NCBI GenBank assembly: GCA_902566705.1
Contig: CACFJT010000009.1
Location: 1-51,857 of the forward strand
Length of the DNA: 51,857 nucleotides
Direction: 5' to 3'
From: an uncultured Pelagibacteraceae bacterium
GTDB taxonomy: Bacteria > Pseudomonadota > Alphaproteobacteria > Pelagibacterales > Pelagibacteraceae
Shown piece by piece: positions 27,001 to 39,360 of the stretch (position 1 is the stretch's first letter; each line of letters begins with the position of its first letter). Made by a program: the position numbers and the translations under genes. The notes under the pieces were generated by a model. It saw only the letters and a list, made by a program, of their open reading frames with translations, did no database searches and had not been told where the DNA came from.

Positions 27001-27276
27001 AAACATGGGATGAAATGCAAAATTATAAATAAAGTAAGCACTGGTTCGCCTCACATAGTAGATGTTTTAGACTCCAAAAAAATTGCATTAGTAATAAATA
27101 CTGGAGGTGGAAATAGTGAACATAGATTAAGCGATGCAATAGCCTTAAGAAGAGCAACATTAAAGAATAAAGTTCCTTATTGTACTAACATGTCCACTGC
27201 ACAAGCCTGTTTGGAAGCAATCAGATCATTAAAAACAAAAAAATTAGAGGTTACTTCGCTTCAGGATATAAATTAA
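24049..27276 (+). CDS. carB: Carbamoyl-phosphate synthase large subunit
   Basis: Makes carbamoyl phosphate from ammonia, bicarbonate and two ATP. The 1075 residues show the expected internal duplication. Each half has a pre-ATP-grasp segment ([19 protein letters not shown]; then [18 protein letters not shown]) and an ATP-grasp domain ([13 protein letters not shown]; then [13 protein letters not shown]). A C-terminal MGS-like allosteric domain ([19 protein letters not shown]) follows. The ATG lies within carA, so the two are translationally coupled. No damage is visible. Confidence 0.97.
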   Translation: MPKRKDIKKILVVGAGPIIIGQACEFDYSGTQACKALKDEGYKVILINSNPATIMTDPDVADKTYIEPITLGVLEKILKKEKPDAILPTMGGQTALNLAMEAEKKGVLKKYKIELIGANSKAISNAEDRKKFRKNMIDIGLDLPKSEIVNNNNQASKVLKKIGLPAIIRPAFTLGGLGGGIAKTKKDYFKIVKTGLHESPVSQVLVEECLEGWKEFEMEVVRDKKDNCIIICSIENIDPMGIHTGDSATIAPALTLTDKEYQVMRNASIACLRKIGVETGGSNVQFAINPKNGRMVVIEMNPRVSRSSALASKATGFPIAKIAAKLAVGYTLDELKNEITKVTPASFEPSIDYVVTKIPRFTFEKFSTSPATLGTSMKSVGEAMAIGRNFKESLQKALVSLETGFSGLDRIFDLNKKQIEKNLKETIPNKILLVAEAIRKKINLKKIYNLSKIDPWFLEQIKEIVDCETQIKNKGLPRDFAEFNRIKSIGFSDKKLSELTKKSEEIVRRKRSALKILPVYKKVDTCAAEFKSFTPYMYSTYQRNFSINSECEAYPSNKKKIIILGGGPNRIGQGIEFDYCCCQASFSLKDAGFETIMVNCNPETVSTDYDTSDRLYFEPLKEEYVFNIIKKEQENGNLVGVIAQFGGQTPIKLAKFLHENKLPILGTQYTSIDLAEDRDRFRSLLNKLKLKQAESGIAKTFDQAVKIADKIGLPLMVRPSYVLGGRAMEIVHEKNQLKKFIEEAFKAAEENPILIDKFIDHAMEVDVDAISDGQQVHVAGIMQHIEEAGIHSGDSACSLPPVSIKPYLLNEIENQTKKLALALKVKGFMNIQFAIKKDKIYVIEVNPRASRTVPFVSKAKGLPLAKIASRVMAGEKLSRFNLKDKSRGMYAVKEAVFPFNKFPNSDLLLGPEMKSTGEVMGFDKNFGMAFAKSQIAAANSLPKQGLAFISLKDSHKDEGIDLAKELLKLKFTLCATRGTAEYIRKHGMKCKIINKVSTGSPHIVDVLDSKKIALVINTGGGNSEHRLSDAIALRRATLKNKVPYCTNMSTAQACLEAIRSLKTKKLEVTSLQDIN

Positions 27277-27282
27277 TTACAT

Positions 27283-27990
27283 TTAATTAAAAAATTTTTT
27301 TAATAAAGATAATAAATAAAATTGTATCAAGATAAATAAAACCCTTAAACTCATTTTACTTTCACTATTATAACGTCTATTAAAATCTATAGTTATGTCT
27401 CTAGTTTTTAGAATTTGCTTTGAATTGATCAAAAAATCGGCAAGGATTTTAAATCCTTTTCCAAAAAAAAAATTTTTATTTTTGTAATAGATTTCTTTTT
27501 TAAAAATAAAAAAACCACTCATTGGATCATTTGTTTTTATTTTAAAAATTCTAAAAAAATATATAAGTATGATTGAAGTAAATCTTCTTAACTCTGACAA
27601 TCCTTGATTTTTTCCTGATAAAAGTTTTCTTGATCCAATAACTATATCGAGATCATATTTTTTATAAGTTTTATACATTTTTTTTATATATTTTGGATCA
27701 TGCTGTAAATCTCCATCCATAACTAAAATATTTTCAAATTTAGATCTTCTGATACCATCAAAGCAAGATTGAGTAAGGTCTTTTTTTTTATTTCTTAATA
27801 TTGGTCTGAAAAATTTATATTTTTTTTTAAGTGCTTTTAACTTTATCTGACTATTATCAATTGAACTATCATCTACGAAGATAATTTCATATTTTATTTT
27901 TTTTAAATTTTGAATAATTTTTTTAGTTAAGGGAATTATGTTTTTTTCTTCATTTAATATAGGAATAACTAAGCTTAGTTTACCTTTCAT
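27283..27990 (-). CDS. Family 2 glycosyltransferase (polyprenyl-phosphate sugar transferase-like)
   Basis: A 235-residue GT-A glycosyltransferase. It has the opening LSLVIPILNEEKNI, the nucleotide-binding FVDDSSIDNS (about 40-49), the metal-binding MDGDLQHDP (about 92-100) and NDPMSGFFIFKKE. This set resembles dolichol/undecaprenyl-phosphate mannose or glucose synthases. A hydrophobic tail (VLFILIQFYLLSLLKKFF) could anchor it to the membrane. The sugar and acceptor cannot be read from sequence. Its ATG shares a base with the upstream stop (TAATG), linking it to the oxygenase-like and ELM1-like genes. It converges on carB with a six-base gap. Confidence 0.85.
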   Translation of the reverse strand: MKGKLSLVIPILNEEKNIIPLTKKIIQNLKKIKYEIIFVDDSSIDNSQIKLKALKKKYKFFRPILRNKKKDLTQSCFDGIRRSKFENILVMDGDLQHDPKYIKKMYKTYKKYDLDIVIGSRKLLSGKNQGLSELRRFTSIILIYFFRIFKIKTNDPMSGFFIFKKEIYYKNKNFFFGKGFKILADFLINSKQILKTRDITIDFNRRYNSESKMSLRVLFILIQFYLLSLLKKFFN

Positions 27991-28652
27991 TAATCTACTT
28001 TCCAGTCAGTCGGAAAAGTAACATAATTTACTTGAATACATCGTCTTTCTTTGACAATTTTTTTCTTTTCCATACCATGCCAGGTATTTGGTCCACTGGT
28101 AAAAAGATAACCATAATTATGTTTATAAGGAAGTGTCTTAACCTTCTCTAATTTTTCATTATAAAAGTCAGTACCTAAATCTTCAGATTCATTTGTTTTG
28201 TTAACAAATATTAAACCTGACATAAGTTTTTCTTTTATATCGCAATGAGGTTTCAACCAAAAACCCTCTCTGTCACAAATAACCTCAACTCTAACATAAG
28301 AATTTGATAGATCTTTATTTATCATTTTAGAAATTACTTCGTAAGTTGCTTTGGATTGAAGTTCATTAATAAATTTTACTAAATTTGGAAATTGTGATGA
28401 ATTTTCTTTATTAATAAAACATCTAAACTTTATAGCTTGTCCACCTGAAGCTATACCTTTTCTAAATTCTGCAGCTCCGCCATCTATTGCTCTTGTTCCA
28501 TCATAATTAAGATTATGTTTACTGACATCAGGAATGTCAGCTTTGACTATTTCATCAATAGCCTCTTCTGACAAAGCATCACTATACTCCCAATGATCAA
28601 AAGGAAAATGATGTTGTTTAGAATTATTTTTAATTGAATTTAAAAATGACAT
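27990..28652 (-). CDS. 2-oxoglutarate/Fe(II) oxygenase-like protein of unknown substrate
   Basis: I do not recognise a named gene. The C-terminal half of this 220-residue protein looks like a double-stranded beta-helix oxygenase. H136-C-D138 (in LKPHCDIKEK) gives an HxD pair, H192 (in NTWHGMEKK) the distal metal histidine, and R203/R204 a candidate 2-oxoglutarate contact. The N-terminal half (DHWEYSDALSEEAIDEIV) fits the entry helices seen in prolyl-hydroxylase-like members. It is coupled by one-base stop/start overlaps to an ELM1-like gene upstream and a glycosyltransferase downstream, so a glycan or surface target is a guess worth testing. No signal peptide is seen. Confidence 0.65.
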   Translation of the reverse strand: MSFLNSIKNNSKQHHFPFDHWEYSDALSEEAIDEIVKADIPDVSKHNLNYDGTRAIDGGAAEFRKGIASGGQAIKFRCFINKENSSQFPNLVKFINELQSKATYEVISKMINKDLSNSYVRVEVICDREGFWLKPHCDIKEKLMSGLIFVNKTNESEDLGTDFYNEKLEKVKTLPYKHNYGYLFTSGPNTWHGMEKKKIVKERRCIQVNYVTFPTDWKVD

Positions 28653-29596
28653 TATGATTGAATTTTTTCTTTAATGATTTTCGCTACTCTATTCGTTTCA
28701 TCTAATTTTTGATAGTTCCAATTTTCAATTTCTTCACCTAAGTTTCTTGTAATATTTAATTCTCTAAACAAATTTCTAAAATTCTGAAATCTGACGTCTT
28801 TTCTTTTTGGTAAAATATTAGCTACATAAATTGGTTTTCCAGTCAGAGCAGCTTCAGATATCATTGAGCTAGAGTCACATGTAACAACTATATTTTCCGA
28901 AATTCCTAAAGCTGAAAGATAAGCTTTTTTATCAACATTCATAATCACAGTGTGATTTTCTCCAAAAAACTCTTTTGCGTAATGTAAAGTATTTAATGGC
29001 GTTCTCATTGAAGGTATCACCACAAGTTGAAAATCATGTTTTTTCAATAGTTTGTAAAAAATTGAAAATATATGCTTCATATTTTTTGTTGAGTAGTCAT
29101 AATATTTTGTAGGACCACCCATTATCAAACACCAAACTTTTCTATTATCCTGTTTGATATATGAATTTAAATAACTTCTATTTTCTTCAATTTCATTTTC
29201 CGTTAAATAATGAATTGCACCTTTTGTTTTAATTACATTTGTGCCACTTATCCCATCATGTTTGGGAGCAACAATAAAATCAAAATGATTAAAATCAACC
29301 TTTGGATCTTGAATATGAATATTTAAAACTTTTTTTTTTGAAATACTTTTTAAGTGGATTGAGGGAATCACACTTTTTCTTCCACATGAAATAATTACAT
29401 CAAAATCAGACTCATTTATTTTTTTATAAACGTTTTGTGATACTGGAGTTAATTTTGGAGGAACAATTTTCCAAAAATTATTTAGTTCAACCTTATGGTG
29501 TGTAAAATCCAAATCTAAAGCTTTAGCTAAACCTTCTACCTGGCTTATCATACCGTGCATACCTTGAGTTAATAAAATACCTTTTAATTTAGTCAT
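28652..29596 (-). CDS. ELM1-family (DUF1022) GT-B-like protein
   Basis: A 314-residue protein of the family named after plant mitochondrial fission factor ELM1. Family landmarks are ILLTQGMHGM at the start, VISCGRKSVIPSIHLK (about 69-84), HIQDPKVDFNHFDFIVAPKHDG, WCLIMGGPTKYYDYS, and the C-terminal VTCDSSSMISEAALTGKPIYV, which resembles the nucleotide-sugar site of GT-B enzymes. The bacterial function is not established. Many alphaproteobacteria carry one copy, often near cell-envelope genes. Its start lies only 21 bases from the divergent trxB start, and its stop overlaps the next gene as TAATG. Confidence 0.75.
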   Translation of the reverse strand: MTKLKGILLTQGMHGMISQVEGLAKALDLDFTHHKVELNNFWKIVPPKLTPVSQNVYKKINESDFDVIISCGRKSVIPSIHLKSISKKKVLNIHIQDPKVDFNHFDFIVAPKHDGISGTNVIKTKGAIHYLTENEIEENRSYLNSYIKQDNRKVWCLIMGGPTKYYDYSTKNMKHIFSIFYKLLKKHDFQLVVIPSMRTPLNTLHYAKEFFGENHTVIMNVDKKAYLSALGISENIVVTCDSSSMISEAALTGKPIYVANILPKRKDVRFQNFRNLFRELNITRNLGEEIENWNYQKLDETNRVAKIIKEKIQS

Positions 29597-29617
29597 TAAT
29601 CACTATATAGCTCTCAT

Positions 29618-30565
29618 ATGAGTCAAAATCCAACTAAACACACAAAAGTGTTAATAATTGGATCTGGTCCTGCCGGATACACAGCTGCAGTTTATGCGGC
29701 TCGAGCGATGTTAAATCCAATTTTAGTTTATGGTTCTGAACCTGGTGGTCAATTAACAACAACTACTGATGTTGAAAATTTTCCAGGATTTGCTGAAGTT
29801 ATTCAAGGTCCGTGGTTGATGGATCAAATGAAAGAACAAGCTAAAGCAGTTGGTACAGAAATGATAGAGGACCACATAAGTAATGTTAATTTAAAAACCT
29901 CTCCGTTTGAGGCAACTGGAGATAGTGGTCAAAAATATACTGCTGATAGTATAATAATTTCTACAGGTGCTCAAGCAAGATGGTTAAATCTAAAATCTGA
30001 ACAAGAGTTTAGAGGATTTGGTGTATCTGCTTGTGCGACATGTGATGGTTTCTTTTTTAAAAATAAAGAGGTTGCAGTAGTTGGTGGAGGAAATGCAGCT
30101 GTTGAAGAAGCAATTTTTCTTACAAAATTTGCATCCAAAGTAAAATTAATTCACAGGCGAGATAGTTTAAGGGCTGAAAAAATGCTTCAAAAAAAATTGA
30201 TGGAAAATAAAAAAATTGAAATTATTTGGGACTCTGTAGTTGAAGATGTATTGGGTGATAAAGATCCTAAAAATGTTAAGGGAATTAAAATTAAAAATGT
30301 CAAAACAAATGTAACACATGAATTAAAGCTTGATGGTGTATTTATTGCTATTGGTCATGATCCAGCAACCCAGCTATTTAAAGATCAACTGGAAATGGAT
30401 AAAGAAGGGTACCTAATCACAAAAGCAGACTCGACTGAAACTAATGTGCCTGGAGTTTTCGCAGCTGGAGATGTAAAAGACAAAATTTTTAGACAAGCAG
30501 TCACAGCTGCTGGTATGGGGTGCATGGCAGCTCTTGAAGCAGAAAAACATCTATCTCACAGCTAA
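29618..30565 (+). CDS. trxB: Thioredoxin-disulfide reductase
   Basis: FAD enzyme that uses NADPH to reduce thioredoxin in the cytoplasm. The FAD-binding GSGPAGYTAAVYAARA is at about residues 15-30, the redox pair is C139-A-T-C142, the NADPH-binding VVGGGNAAVEEA follows, and the C-terminal GVFAAGDV closes the FAD site. At 315 residues it is full length. The gene starts 21 bases from a divergent gene, so its promoter probably overlaps that coding start. The next gene begins directly at its stop (TAAATG). Confidence 0.96.
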   Translation: MSQNPTKHTKVLIIGSGPAGYTAAVYAARAMLNPILVYGSEPGGQLTTTTDVENFPGFAEVIQGPWLMDQMKEQAKAVGTEMIEDHISNVNLKTSPFEATGDSGQKYTADSIIISTGAQARWLNLKSEQEFRGFGVSACATCDGFFFKNKEVAVVGGGNAAVEEAIFLTKFASKVKLIHRRDSLRAEKMLQKKLMENKKIEIIWDSVVEDVLGDKDPKNVKGIKIKNVKTNVTHELKLDGVFIAIGHDPATQLFKDQLEMDKEGYLITKADSTETNVPGVFAAGDVKDKIFRQAVTAAGMGCMAALEAEKHLSHS

Positions 30566-31588
30566 ATGTCAGGAAAAGTATTGCTAACTGGAATAAGCGG
30601 TTGGATAGCAAAACATACAGCAATAGAATTATTAAATTCTGGTTACGAGGTGCTAGGAACTGTAAGAAATGAAACTTTAATTGAACAAACCAAAGATACT
30701 ATTAGTAAATACGCTCCTATAGAGAAATTATCTTTTATTAAATTAGATCTTGTTAAAGATGATGGATGGAATGATGCAGCTAAAGGATGTAAATATATAT
30801 TTCATATTGCATCTCCTTTTCCAATAAAAGTTTCAAATAATAGAGAAAGCTTATTGCCTCCTGCAGTAGATGGTACTTTAAGGGTATTAAATGCTGGGAT
30901 TAATGCTGAGGTAGATCAAATTGTTAAAACCTCTTCTATTGTTGCTATGTTTAGAAAACCTAACAGAACTAATCCTTATACATTTGGAGAACAAGACTGG
31001 ACTGATGAAAATTGGGTAGAGGGGGTAAATGATTATTTTTTATCAAAAACTAAAGCTGAGAGAGTTGCTTGGGAATTGATGGAAAGCAAAGGATTAAAAA
31101 ATAAATTAACAACAATTTGTCCTGGTGGAGTCTTTGGTGATGCTCTAGATAAAAAAGGAGGTACTTCAATTGAGTATGTTAGACAATTCATGGCTGGTAA
31201 ATTTCCTGGAGCACCTAAATTTGCTGTTCTAATTTCTGATGTAAAAGATATTGCAAAAGCACATGTTGCTTGTATTGGAAATGATAAAGTTGGAGGTAGA
31301 AGATTAATTGTTGGAAAAGAAATAAAAAAATTAGTCGAATTATCCCAATTGATGGCTGAAGCAATGCCTGCTTATGCAAAAAAGCTTCCAAAAAAAGAAC
31401 TTCCAAATTTCATGGTAAAGTTGATAAGTTATATAGATTCAAGTGCTAAAATGATGATACCAGATCTTGGAATTTTAATGCAAACCGACCCCTCTTATGC
31501 TGAAGAGTTATTAGGGTTTAAATTTAAAGCTGCAAAAGATTGTATGGCAGAGAATGCAAAATCTGTTGTGAGACTAGGTTTAGTTTAA
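30566..31588 (+). CDS. NAD(P)-dependent epimerase/dihydroflavonol-reductase-like SDR
   Basis: Extended short-chain dehydrogenase of 340 residues. It begins with LLTGISGWIAKHTAIELL (dinucleotide site), has HIASPFPI, a serine region KTSSIVAMF, and the catalytic YFLSK (Y-x-x-x-K) pair. That pattern is found in dihydroflavonol-4-reductase/cinnamoyl-CoA-reductase-like enzymes that reduce carbonyl groups. The substrate is unknown. It follows trxB with no gap, and its stop directly abuts the stop of the convergent gene. Confidence 0.8.
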   Translation: MSGKVLLTGISGWIAKHTAIELLNSGYEVLGTVRNETLIEQTKDTISKYAPIEKLSFIKLDLVKDDGWNDAAKGCKYIFHIASPFPIKVSNNRESLLPPAVDGTLRVLNAGINAEVDQIVKTSSIVAMFRKPNRTNPYTFGEQDWTDENWVEGVNDYFLSKTKAERVAWELMESKGLKNKLTTICPGGVFGDALDKKGGTSIEYVRQFMAGKFPGAPKFAVLISDVKDIAKAHVACIGNDKVGGRRLIVGKEIKKLVELSQLMAEAMPAYAKKLPKKELPNFMVKLISYIDSSAKMMIPDLGILMQTDPSYAEELLGFKFKAAKDCMAENAKSVVRLGLV

Positions 31589-32235
31589 TTATAATTTTAA
31601 AATTTCATCAGACTCAAAAGTGATTTTTTGCAAATTTTCTTTAGCAATTTTGATCATTGCCTTTGCAACATTTTCTGAACTGATTGGTCTCATTTTTTTA
31701 AATGGCCCAAATAACAAAGGCGACAATGCGCTAAAAGCAAAAATACCTATTTTTTCACCTACTCTGTTCTCTTTTCTTTTACCCATTAAAAAAGAAGGTC
31801 TTAATATTCCTAATTTAGAGAAGTTTAATCTTTTTAATTCTTCTTCAACTAAACCTTTAAATTTCACATAATTCCCAGAACTATTTGGATTAGCATATAT
31901 TGAAGAAATAAAAATAAATGACTTAACTGAATTAGCTTTTGCAATTTGTGCAATTTCCTTTGGAATATCTAACTCTACTTTTTGGTAATCATTTTTATCA
32001 GGAGAATTTTGCTTTGTGGTACCAATACAAAAAAAACAATCATCTCCTGTAATTTCAGCTTTATGATTTCCTAAATTATTAAAATCAATATTTATAACCT
32101 CAACTTTTTCATTATTAATTGAAGTTTGAGAGCGAACAAAAATCTTAATTTTAGTGTAATAATTATCTTGAATTAATTTATTAACTAAATGGCCACCAAT
32201 TAATCCAGTGGAACCAAATACTATGGCTGTTTTCA

Positions 32236-32236
<1 letters not shown>
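31589..32236 (-). CDS. NAD(P)H-binding atypical SDR, TIP30/oxidoreductase HTATIP2-like
   Basis: A 215-residue single-domain Rossmann protein with VFGSTGLIGGHL at the N-terminus (GxxGxxG), CFFCIGTTKQNSPDKNDYQKVELD, SFIFISSIYANPNSSGNYVKFKGLVEEEL and LGILRPSFLMG. This matches the atypical SDRs annotated as NAD-dependent epimerase or HTATIP2-like oxidoreductases. The usual YxxxK pair appears as Y-V-K-F-K. The role is unknown. It is coupled to the aspartate aminotransferase gene by a TAATG overlap. Confidence 0.75.
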
Positions 32237-35627
<3,391 letters not shown>

Positions 35628-35646
<19 letters not shown>

Positions 35647-36383
35647 TTATTACTGGTGGAGCAACAAGAATAGGTGCTGCTATTGCTAAACAGTTGTCCG
35701 GTCAAAATAAAGAAATATTAATTCATTATAATAAATCAAAGTCTAAAGCAGAAAAATTAAAAAAAGACTTATCTAAAAATGGAACTAAAATTTATTTGGT
35801 CAAAGGAGATTTAAGAAAAGAAACTGATATTAAAAAAATAATTAGATTTGCAAAATTGAAATTAAAGTTTTTTGATTGCCTTGTAAATAACGCTTCAGTT
35901 TTTGAAAACGATAAATTAGAAAATTTTTCACTAGATAGTTGGAGTAAACATATAAGAACTAATTTAAGAGCACCTGCTTTATTATCTAAAGAATTTGCTA
36001 AAAATGTGAAAGGCAAAAATAATAATATTTTAAATATTATTGATCAAAGAGTATTCAAATTAACTCCTTACTTTTTTTCTTACACTTTAAGTAAAACTGG
36101 CTTGTATACATTAACAAAAACTAGCGCCATGAGCTTATCTCCAAATATAAGAGTAAATGCAATCGCGCCTGGACCCACTATCAAAAATCAAAGACAATCT
36201 GAAAAACACTTTAAAAAACAATATTTAGCGACACCTTTAAAACGACAAGTTGATGTAGAACAAATATGTAATGCAGTTGACTTTTTTATTAAAAATAGAT
36301 CTATTACTGGTCAAGTATTAGCAATTGATAGCGGGCAGAATTTAAACTGGCAAACACCAGATATAATGAGAGGGAAAGAATGA
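35628..36383 (+). CDS. Pteridine-reductase-like short-chain dehydrogenase (FolM-like)
   Basis: Classical SDR of 251 residues. [12 protein letters not shown] gives the NADP loop in the TGxxxRIG form typical of FolM/PTR1 pteridine reductases, NNASVFE follows, and the catalytic YTLSK (Y-x-x-x-K) sits near residue 155. [10 protein letters not shown] is the usual post-catalytic strand. folB, a dihydroneopterin aldolase gene, lies just downstream, which supports a role in reducing dihydromonapterin or dihydrofolate. That function is inferred from motif and context only. It overlaps uvrB and, as ATGA, the small gene downstream. Confidence 0.72.
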
Positions 36384-36526
36384 AAAAAATTAATCCTTTT
36401 CTTGCAGCAGCAATCATTTTGATAGGTGGTTTTTTTGCATTTAAAATAATGTCATTCTTTGGTTGCTACGTTCGTATTGAGGATGGAAATGCATGTTGGA
36501 ATCTTACTATTTTTGGAACTAAATAA
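36380..36526 (+). CDS. Small single-pass membrane protein, 48 residues
   Basis: A short frame starts at ATG 36380, inside the stop of the SDR gene (ATGA), and ends at TAA 36524-36526, whose last base is the first of the folB ATG (TAATG). Both junctions are coupling signatures, and without this gene a 142-base hole would interrupt a tight run. The product begins [19 protein letters not shown], a membrane segment of about 20 residues. It then has a short polar tail with two cysteines (FFGCY and NACWN). I recognise no family. Its topology could be either way round. Confidence 0.7.
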   Translation: MKKINPFLAAAIILIGGFFAFKIMSFFGCYVRIEDGNACWNLTIFGTK

Positions 36527-36951
36527 TGAAAAAGAATAATTTAAAAATTGTCAAAATAGACAAAAATAAAACTTTATTTAATTATGAGAAAAAAATTCTA
36601 ATTAATGAGTTAATTTTAGATTTAAAACTTGGTTATTACGACTCTGAAAAAGAAAAATCACAAAAAGTAAAATTTAGTCTTGAAATAGACTATGAGGATA
36701 AAAAACCTTCTAGCGATAAAGATATAAAATCTATTGTAAATTATGGAACAATTGTGAAATTAATTACTAAACTTGTAAAAAAGAAACATTATAACTTTTT
36801 AGAAACCTTGGCAGAAGCTGTTTTTGATGAATTATTTAAAGACAAAAGAATTGCTAAAATATTGTTAAAAATTGAAAAATTAGAAATCTTAAAACAGTGT
36901 TCATCTGTTGGTATTCAAATTACCAAAAAGAGAAGCAATGATAAGTTCTGA
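36526..36951 (+). CDS. folB: Dihydroneopterin aldolase family protein
   Basis: Enzyme of folate synthesis that splits dihydroneopterin into hydroxymethyl-dihydropterin and glycolaldehyde. The 141 residues contain [45 protein letters not shown], the catalytic-region [15 protein letters not shown] and LEKLEI-type strand, the T-fold pattern of FolB. The first 25 residues are an extension. The 3' end overlaps uvrC by 14 bases. Confidence 0.82.
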   Translation: MKKNNLKIVKIDKNKTLFNYEKKILINELILDLKLGYYDSEKEKSQKVKFSLEIDYEDKKPSSDKDIKSIVNYGTIVKLITKLVKKKHYNFLETLAEAVFDELFKDKRIAKILLKIEKLEILKQCSSVGIQITKKRSNDKF

Positions 36952-38773
36952 ATTAGGAAAAGACGTAATTAAAAAAGAGTTGCCTTTAGTGCCTAAACTT
37001 CCTGGAGTTTACAGGATGCTTAATGAGAAAAATGAAATTCTTTATGTAGGTAAGGCTAAAAATCTACCAAACAGATTAAAGAGTTACGTTGCTGAAAAAA
37101 ATCATATAATCAGAACTGAACGAATGTTATCTCAAACTAGGAAGCTAGAGATAACAACAACATCTAATGAAAGTGAAGCACTGCTTTTAGAAGCGAATTT
37201 AATCAAAAAGTATAAACCAAAATTCAATATCCTGCTTCGTGATGATAAATCATTTCCATTTATATTTATAGGCAACAAAGATAAGTGGCCCCAAATAAAA
37301 AGACATAGGGGTAAAAAAACAAAAGAAGGTTTTTACTTTGGACCTTTTGCTTCTGCTGGTTCTGCTAATTGGACAATCAAAATGATCCAAAAGATTTTTC
37401 ATTTAAGAGTGTGTGATGACACTGTTTTTAAAAATAGAGAAAGACCATGTATTTTGTATCAAATAAAAAGATGTTCTGGACCGTGTGTTGGTTACGTAAA
37501 AAAAGAGGATTATAATCAAACAGTAAACGACGCTATTGAATTTGTTTCAGGCAAATCTAGGAAAATTCAAAAAAATCTTTCTAATCAGATGGAAAAAGCA
37601 AGTGAGGATCTTGATTTTGAGAAAGCTGTAATATTAAGAGATAGAATTAAAGCGTTAAACATAATTCAATCTTCACAGAGAATTAACGAAGCAAATTTAG
37701 TTGAGGCAGATGTTATTGCTGGGTATAAAGAATCTGGAAAAACTTGTATTCAAGTATTTTTTTATAGATCAAAACAAAATTGGGGTAATCAAGCTTTTTT
37801 TCCAAAACATGATCCAGATGAAAAATTTAGTGAAATCCTAAATTCATTTGTCTCCCAATTTTATGAAAATAAAAGTGTTCCTTCATCAATTATTCTTTCA
37901 GAAGAAATAAAAGAAAAAGTACTAATTGAAAAAACACTTACTCAAAAAGAAGGAAAACAGATTAATATTTCAGTTGCAAAAAAAGGATCAAAACTACAGG
38001 TTATTAATCAAGCAATAAAAAATGCTAAAGATAGTCTTAATAGAAAACTTTATGAAAGTCAGAATAATAAAGAATTGTTCGATGCAGTAGCTCAAAAATT
38101 TAATTTAGAAAACAATATAAATTTAATTGAGGTTTACGATAATAGTCATATTCAAGGTACGAATAGTGTTGGAGCTTTAATAGCATACGGTGATGAAGGA
38201 TTTATTAAAAAAAGATATAGAAAATTTAATATTAAACACAAAAAAAATGAGCAAGATGACTATGGAATGATGAGAGAAGTGTTGAATAGAAGGTTTAAAA
38301 GAGCAGTTCAAGAAAAAGACAGCTACCTTGCTTTTCCAGATTTGGTTGTAGTAGATGGAGGAAAAGGTCAATATTCTGTTGCTAGAGAAACCCTTAACGA
38401 ACTAGGACTTCACGACATTCCAATTATTGCAATAGCAAAAGGCAAATTTAGAAATAGCGGTAATGAAACCTTTTTTCATAATGGCAAAGAATACAAATTT
38501 ACAAGAAACGACCCTACCCTTTTTTTTCTTCAAAGAATAAGAGATGAGTCACATAGATTTGCCATAAGCGCTCATAGAGCAAAGAGGAAAAAAGGTATTA
38601 GCAAATCTTTATTAGACCAAATAGAAGGTATAGGGGCTATAAGAAAAAGGGCTTTATTAAATCATTTTGGATCTGCAAGATCAGTAGAGTCTGCCAGCTT
38701 AGATGAAATTAAATCTGTAGAAGGTGTTGAAGAAAAAGTTGCAAAAAAGATATATAACTTTTTTCACGAATAA
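36938..38773 (+). CDS. uvrC: UvrABC excinuclease subunit C
   Basis: Makes both incisions around damaged DNA. The GIY-YIG nuclease domain is at the N-terminus ([20 protein letters not shown]), followed by CRY-like cysteines in [16 protein letters not shown], the UvrB-binding [17 protein letters not shown] (about 205-225), and the RNase H-like C-terminal nuclease ([23 protein letters not shown]). Two helix-hairpin-helix motifs end the protein. I use the ATG at 36938, preceded by AGAGA. An in-frame TTG ten codons earlier lies deeper in folB and adds nothing. The product is 611 residues. Confidence 0.96.
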   Translation: MISSELGKDVIKKELPLVPKLPGVYRMLNEKNEILYVGKAKNLPNRLKSYVAEKNHIIRTERMLSQTRKLEITTTSNESEALLLEANLIKKYKPKFNILLRDDKSFPFIFIGNKDKWPQIKRHRGKKTKEGFYFGPFASAGSANWTIKMIQKIFHLRVCDDTVFKNRERPCILYQIKRCSGPCVGYVKKEDYNQTVNDAIEFVSGKSRKIQKNLSNQMEKASEDLDFEKAVILRDRIKALNIIQSSQRINEANLVEADVIAGYKESGKTCIQVFFYRSKQNWGNQAFFPKHDPDEKFSEILNSFVSQFYENKSVPSSIILSEEIKEKVLIEKTLTQKEGKQINISVAKKGSKLQVINQAIKNAKDSLNRKLYESQNNKELFDAVAQKFNLENNINLIEVYDNSHIQGTNSVGALIAYGDEGFIKKRYRKFNIKHKKNEQDDYGMMREVLNRRFKRAVQEKDSYLAFPDLVVVDGGKGQYSVARETLNELGLHDIPIIAIAKGKFRNSGNETFFHNGKEYKFTRNDPTLFFLQRIRDESHRFAISAHRAKRKKGISKSLLDQIEGIGAIRKRALLNHFGSARSVESASLDEIKSVEGVEEKVAKKIYNFFHE

Positions 38774-38775
38774 TT

Positions 38776-39360
38776 ATGTTAAAAAAAATTCCAAACATAT
38801 TAACGATAGGGCGAATAATAATTGTTCCCTTTTTTGTTTTAGCTTTTTATCTTCCAGGATTTTATGGTGATCTTACTGCTTTAATATTGTTTATCGTTGC
38901 ATCATTTACAGATTTTTTGGACGGTATGTTGGCTAGAATGTTTGGGGTAGAATCGAAACTGGGTGAATTGTTAGATCCAATAGCTGATAAAATCATTGTT
39001 GCTACAGCATTAATACTTCTGGTTATGGATGGAACAATCAGAAATTATGAGGTAATTGCCGCAATAATAATTCTTACAAGGGAAATTTTAATCTCAGGTT
39101 TAAGAGAATTTTTAGCAAAAGGAAAAATAAAACTTCCCGTTTCAAACCTTGCTAAACTTAAAACAGTATTACAAATGGTATCAATAGCTCTTTTATTATC
39201 TGGCGATACAGGAAATAAGATAATTAACTTTCAAGATTATAACGCACAAACAATTGGTATAATTTTTTTATGGTTATCAGCTGCTTTAACACTTTTTACT
39301 GCATATGATTATATGCGAAAAGGCATAGATCATGCGATGTCAGAAGACAGTAAAGATTAA
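38776..39360 (+). CDS. pgsA: CDP-diacylglycerol--glycerol-3-phosphate 3-phosphatidyltransferase
   Basis: Membrane enzyme for the committed step to phosphatidylglycerol and cardiolipin. The 194 residues have four or more membrane segments. The CDP-alcohol phosphotransferase motif is complete as DFLDGMLARMFGVESKLGELLDPIADK (about 47-73), with the metal-binding aspartates. LTREILISGLREF supports PgsA over other members. It begins two bases after the uvrC stop; the uvrC-pgsA pair is common in proteobacteria. The 3' end overlaps the convergent ilvE by four bases. Confidence 0.94.
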   Translation: MLKKIPNILTIGRIIIVPFFVLAFYLPGFYGDLTALILFIVASFTDFLDGMLARMFGVESKLGELLDPIADKIIVATALILLVMDGTIRNYEVIAAIIILTREILISGLREFLAKGKIKLPVSNLAKLKTVLQMVSIALLLSGDTGNKIINFQDYNAQTIGIIFLWLSAALTLFTAYDYMRKGIDHAMSEDSKD

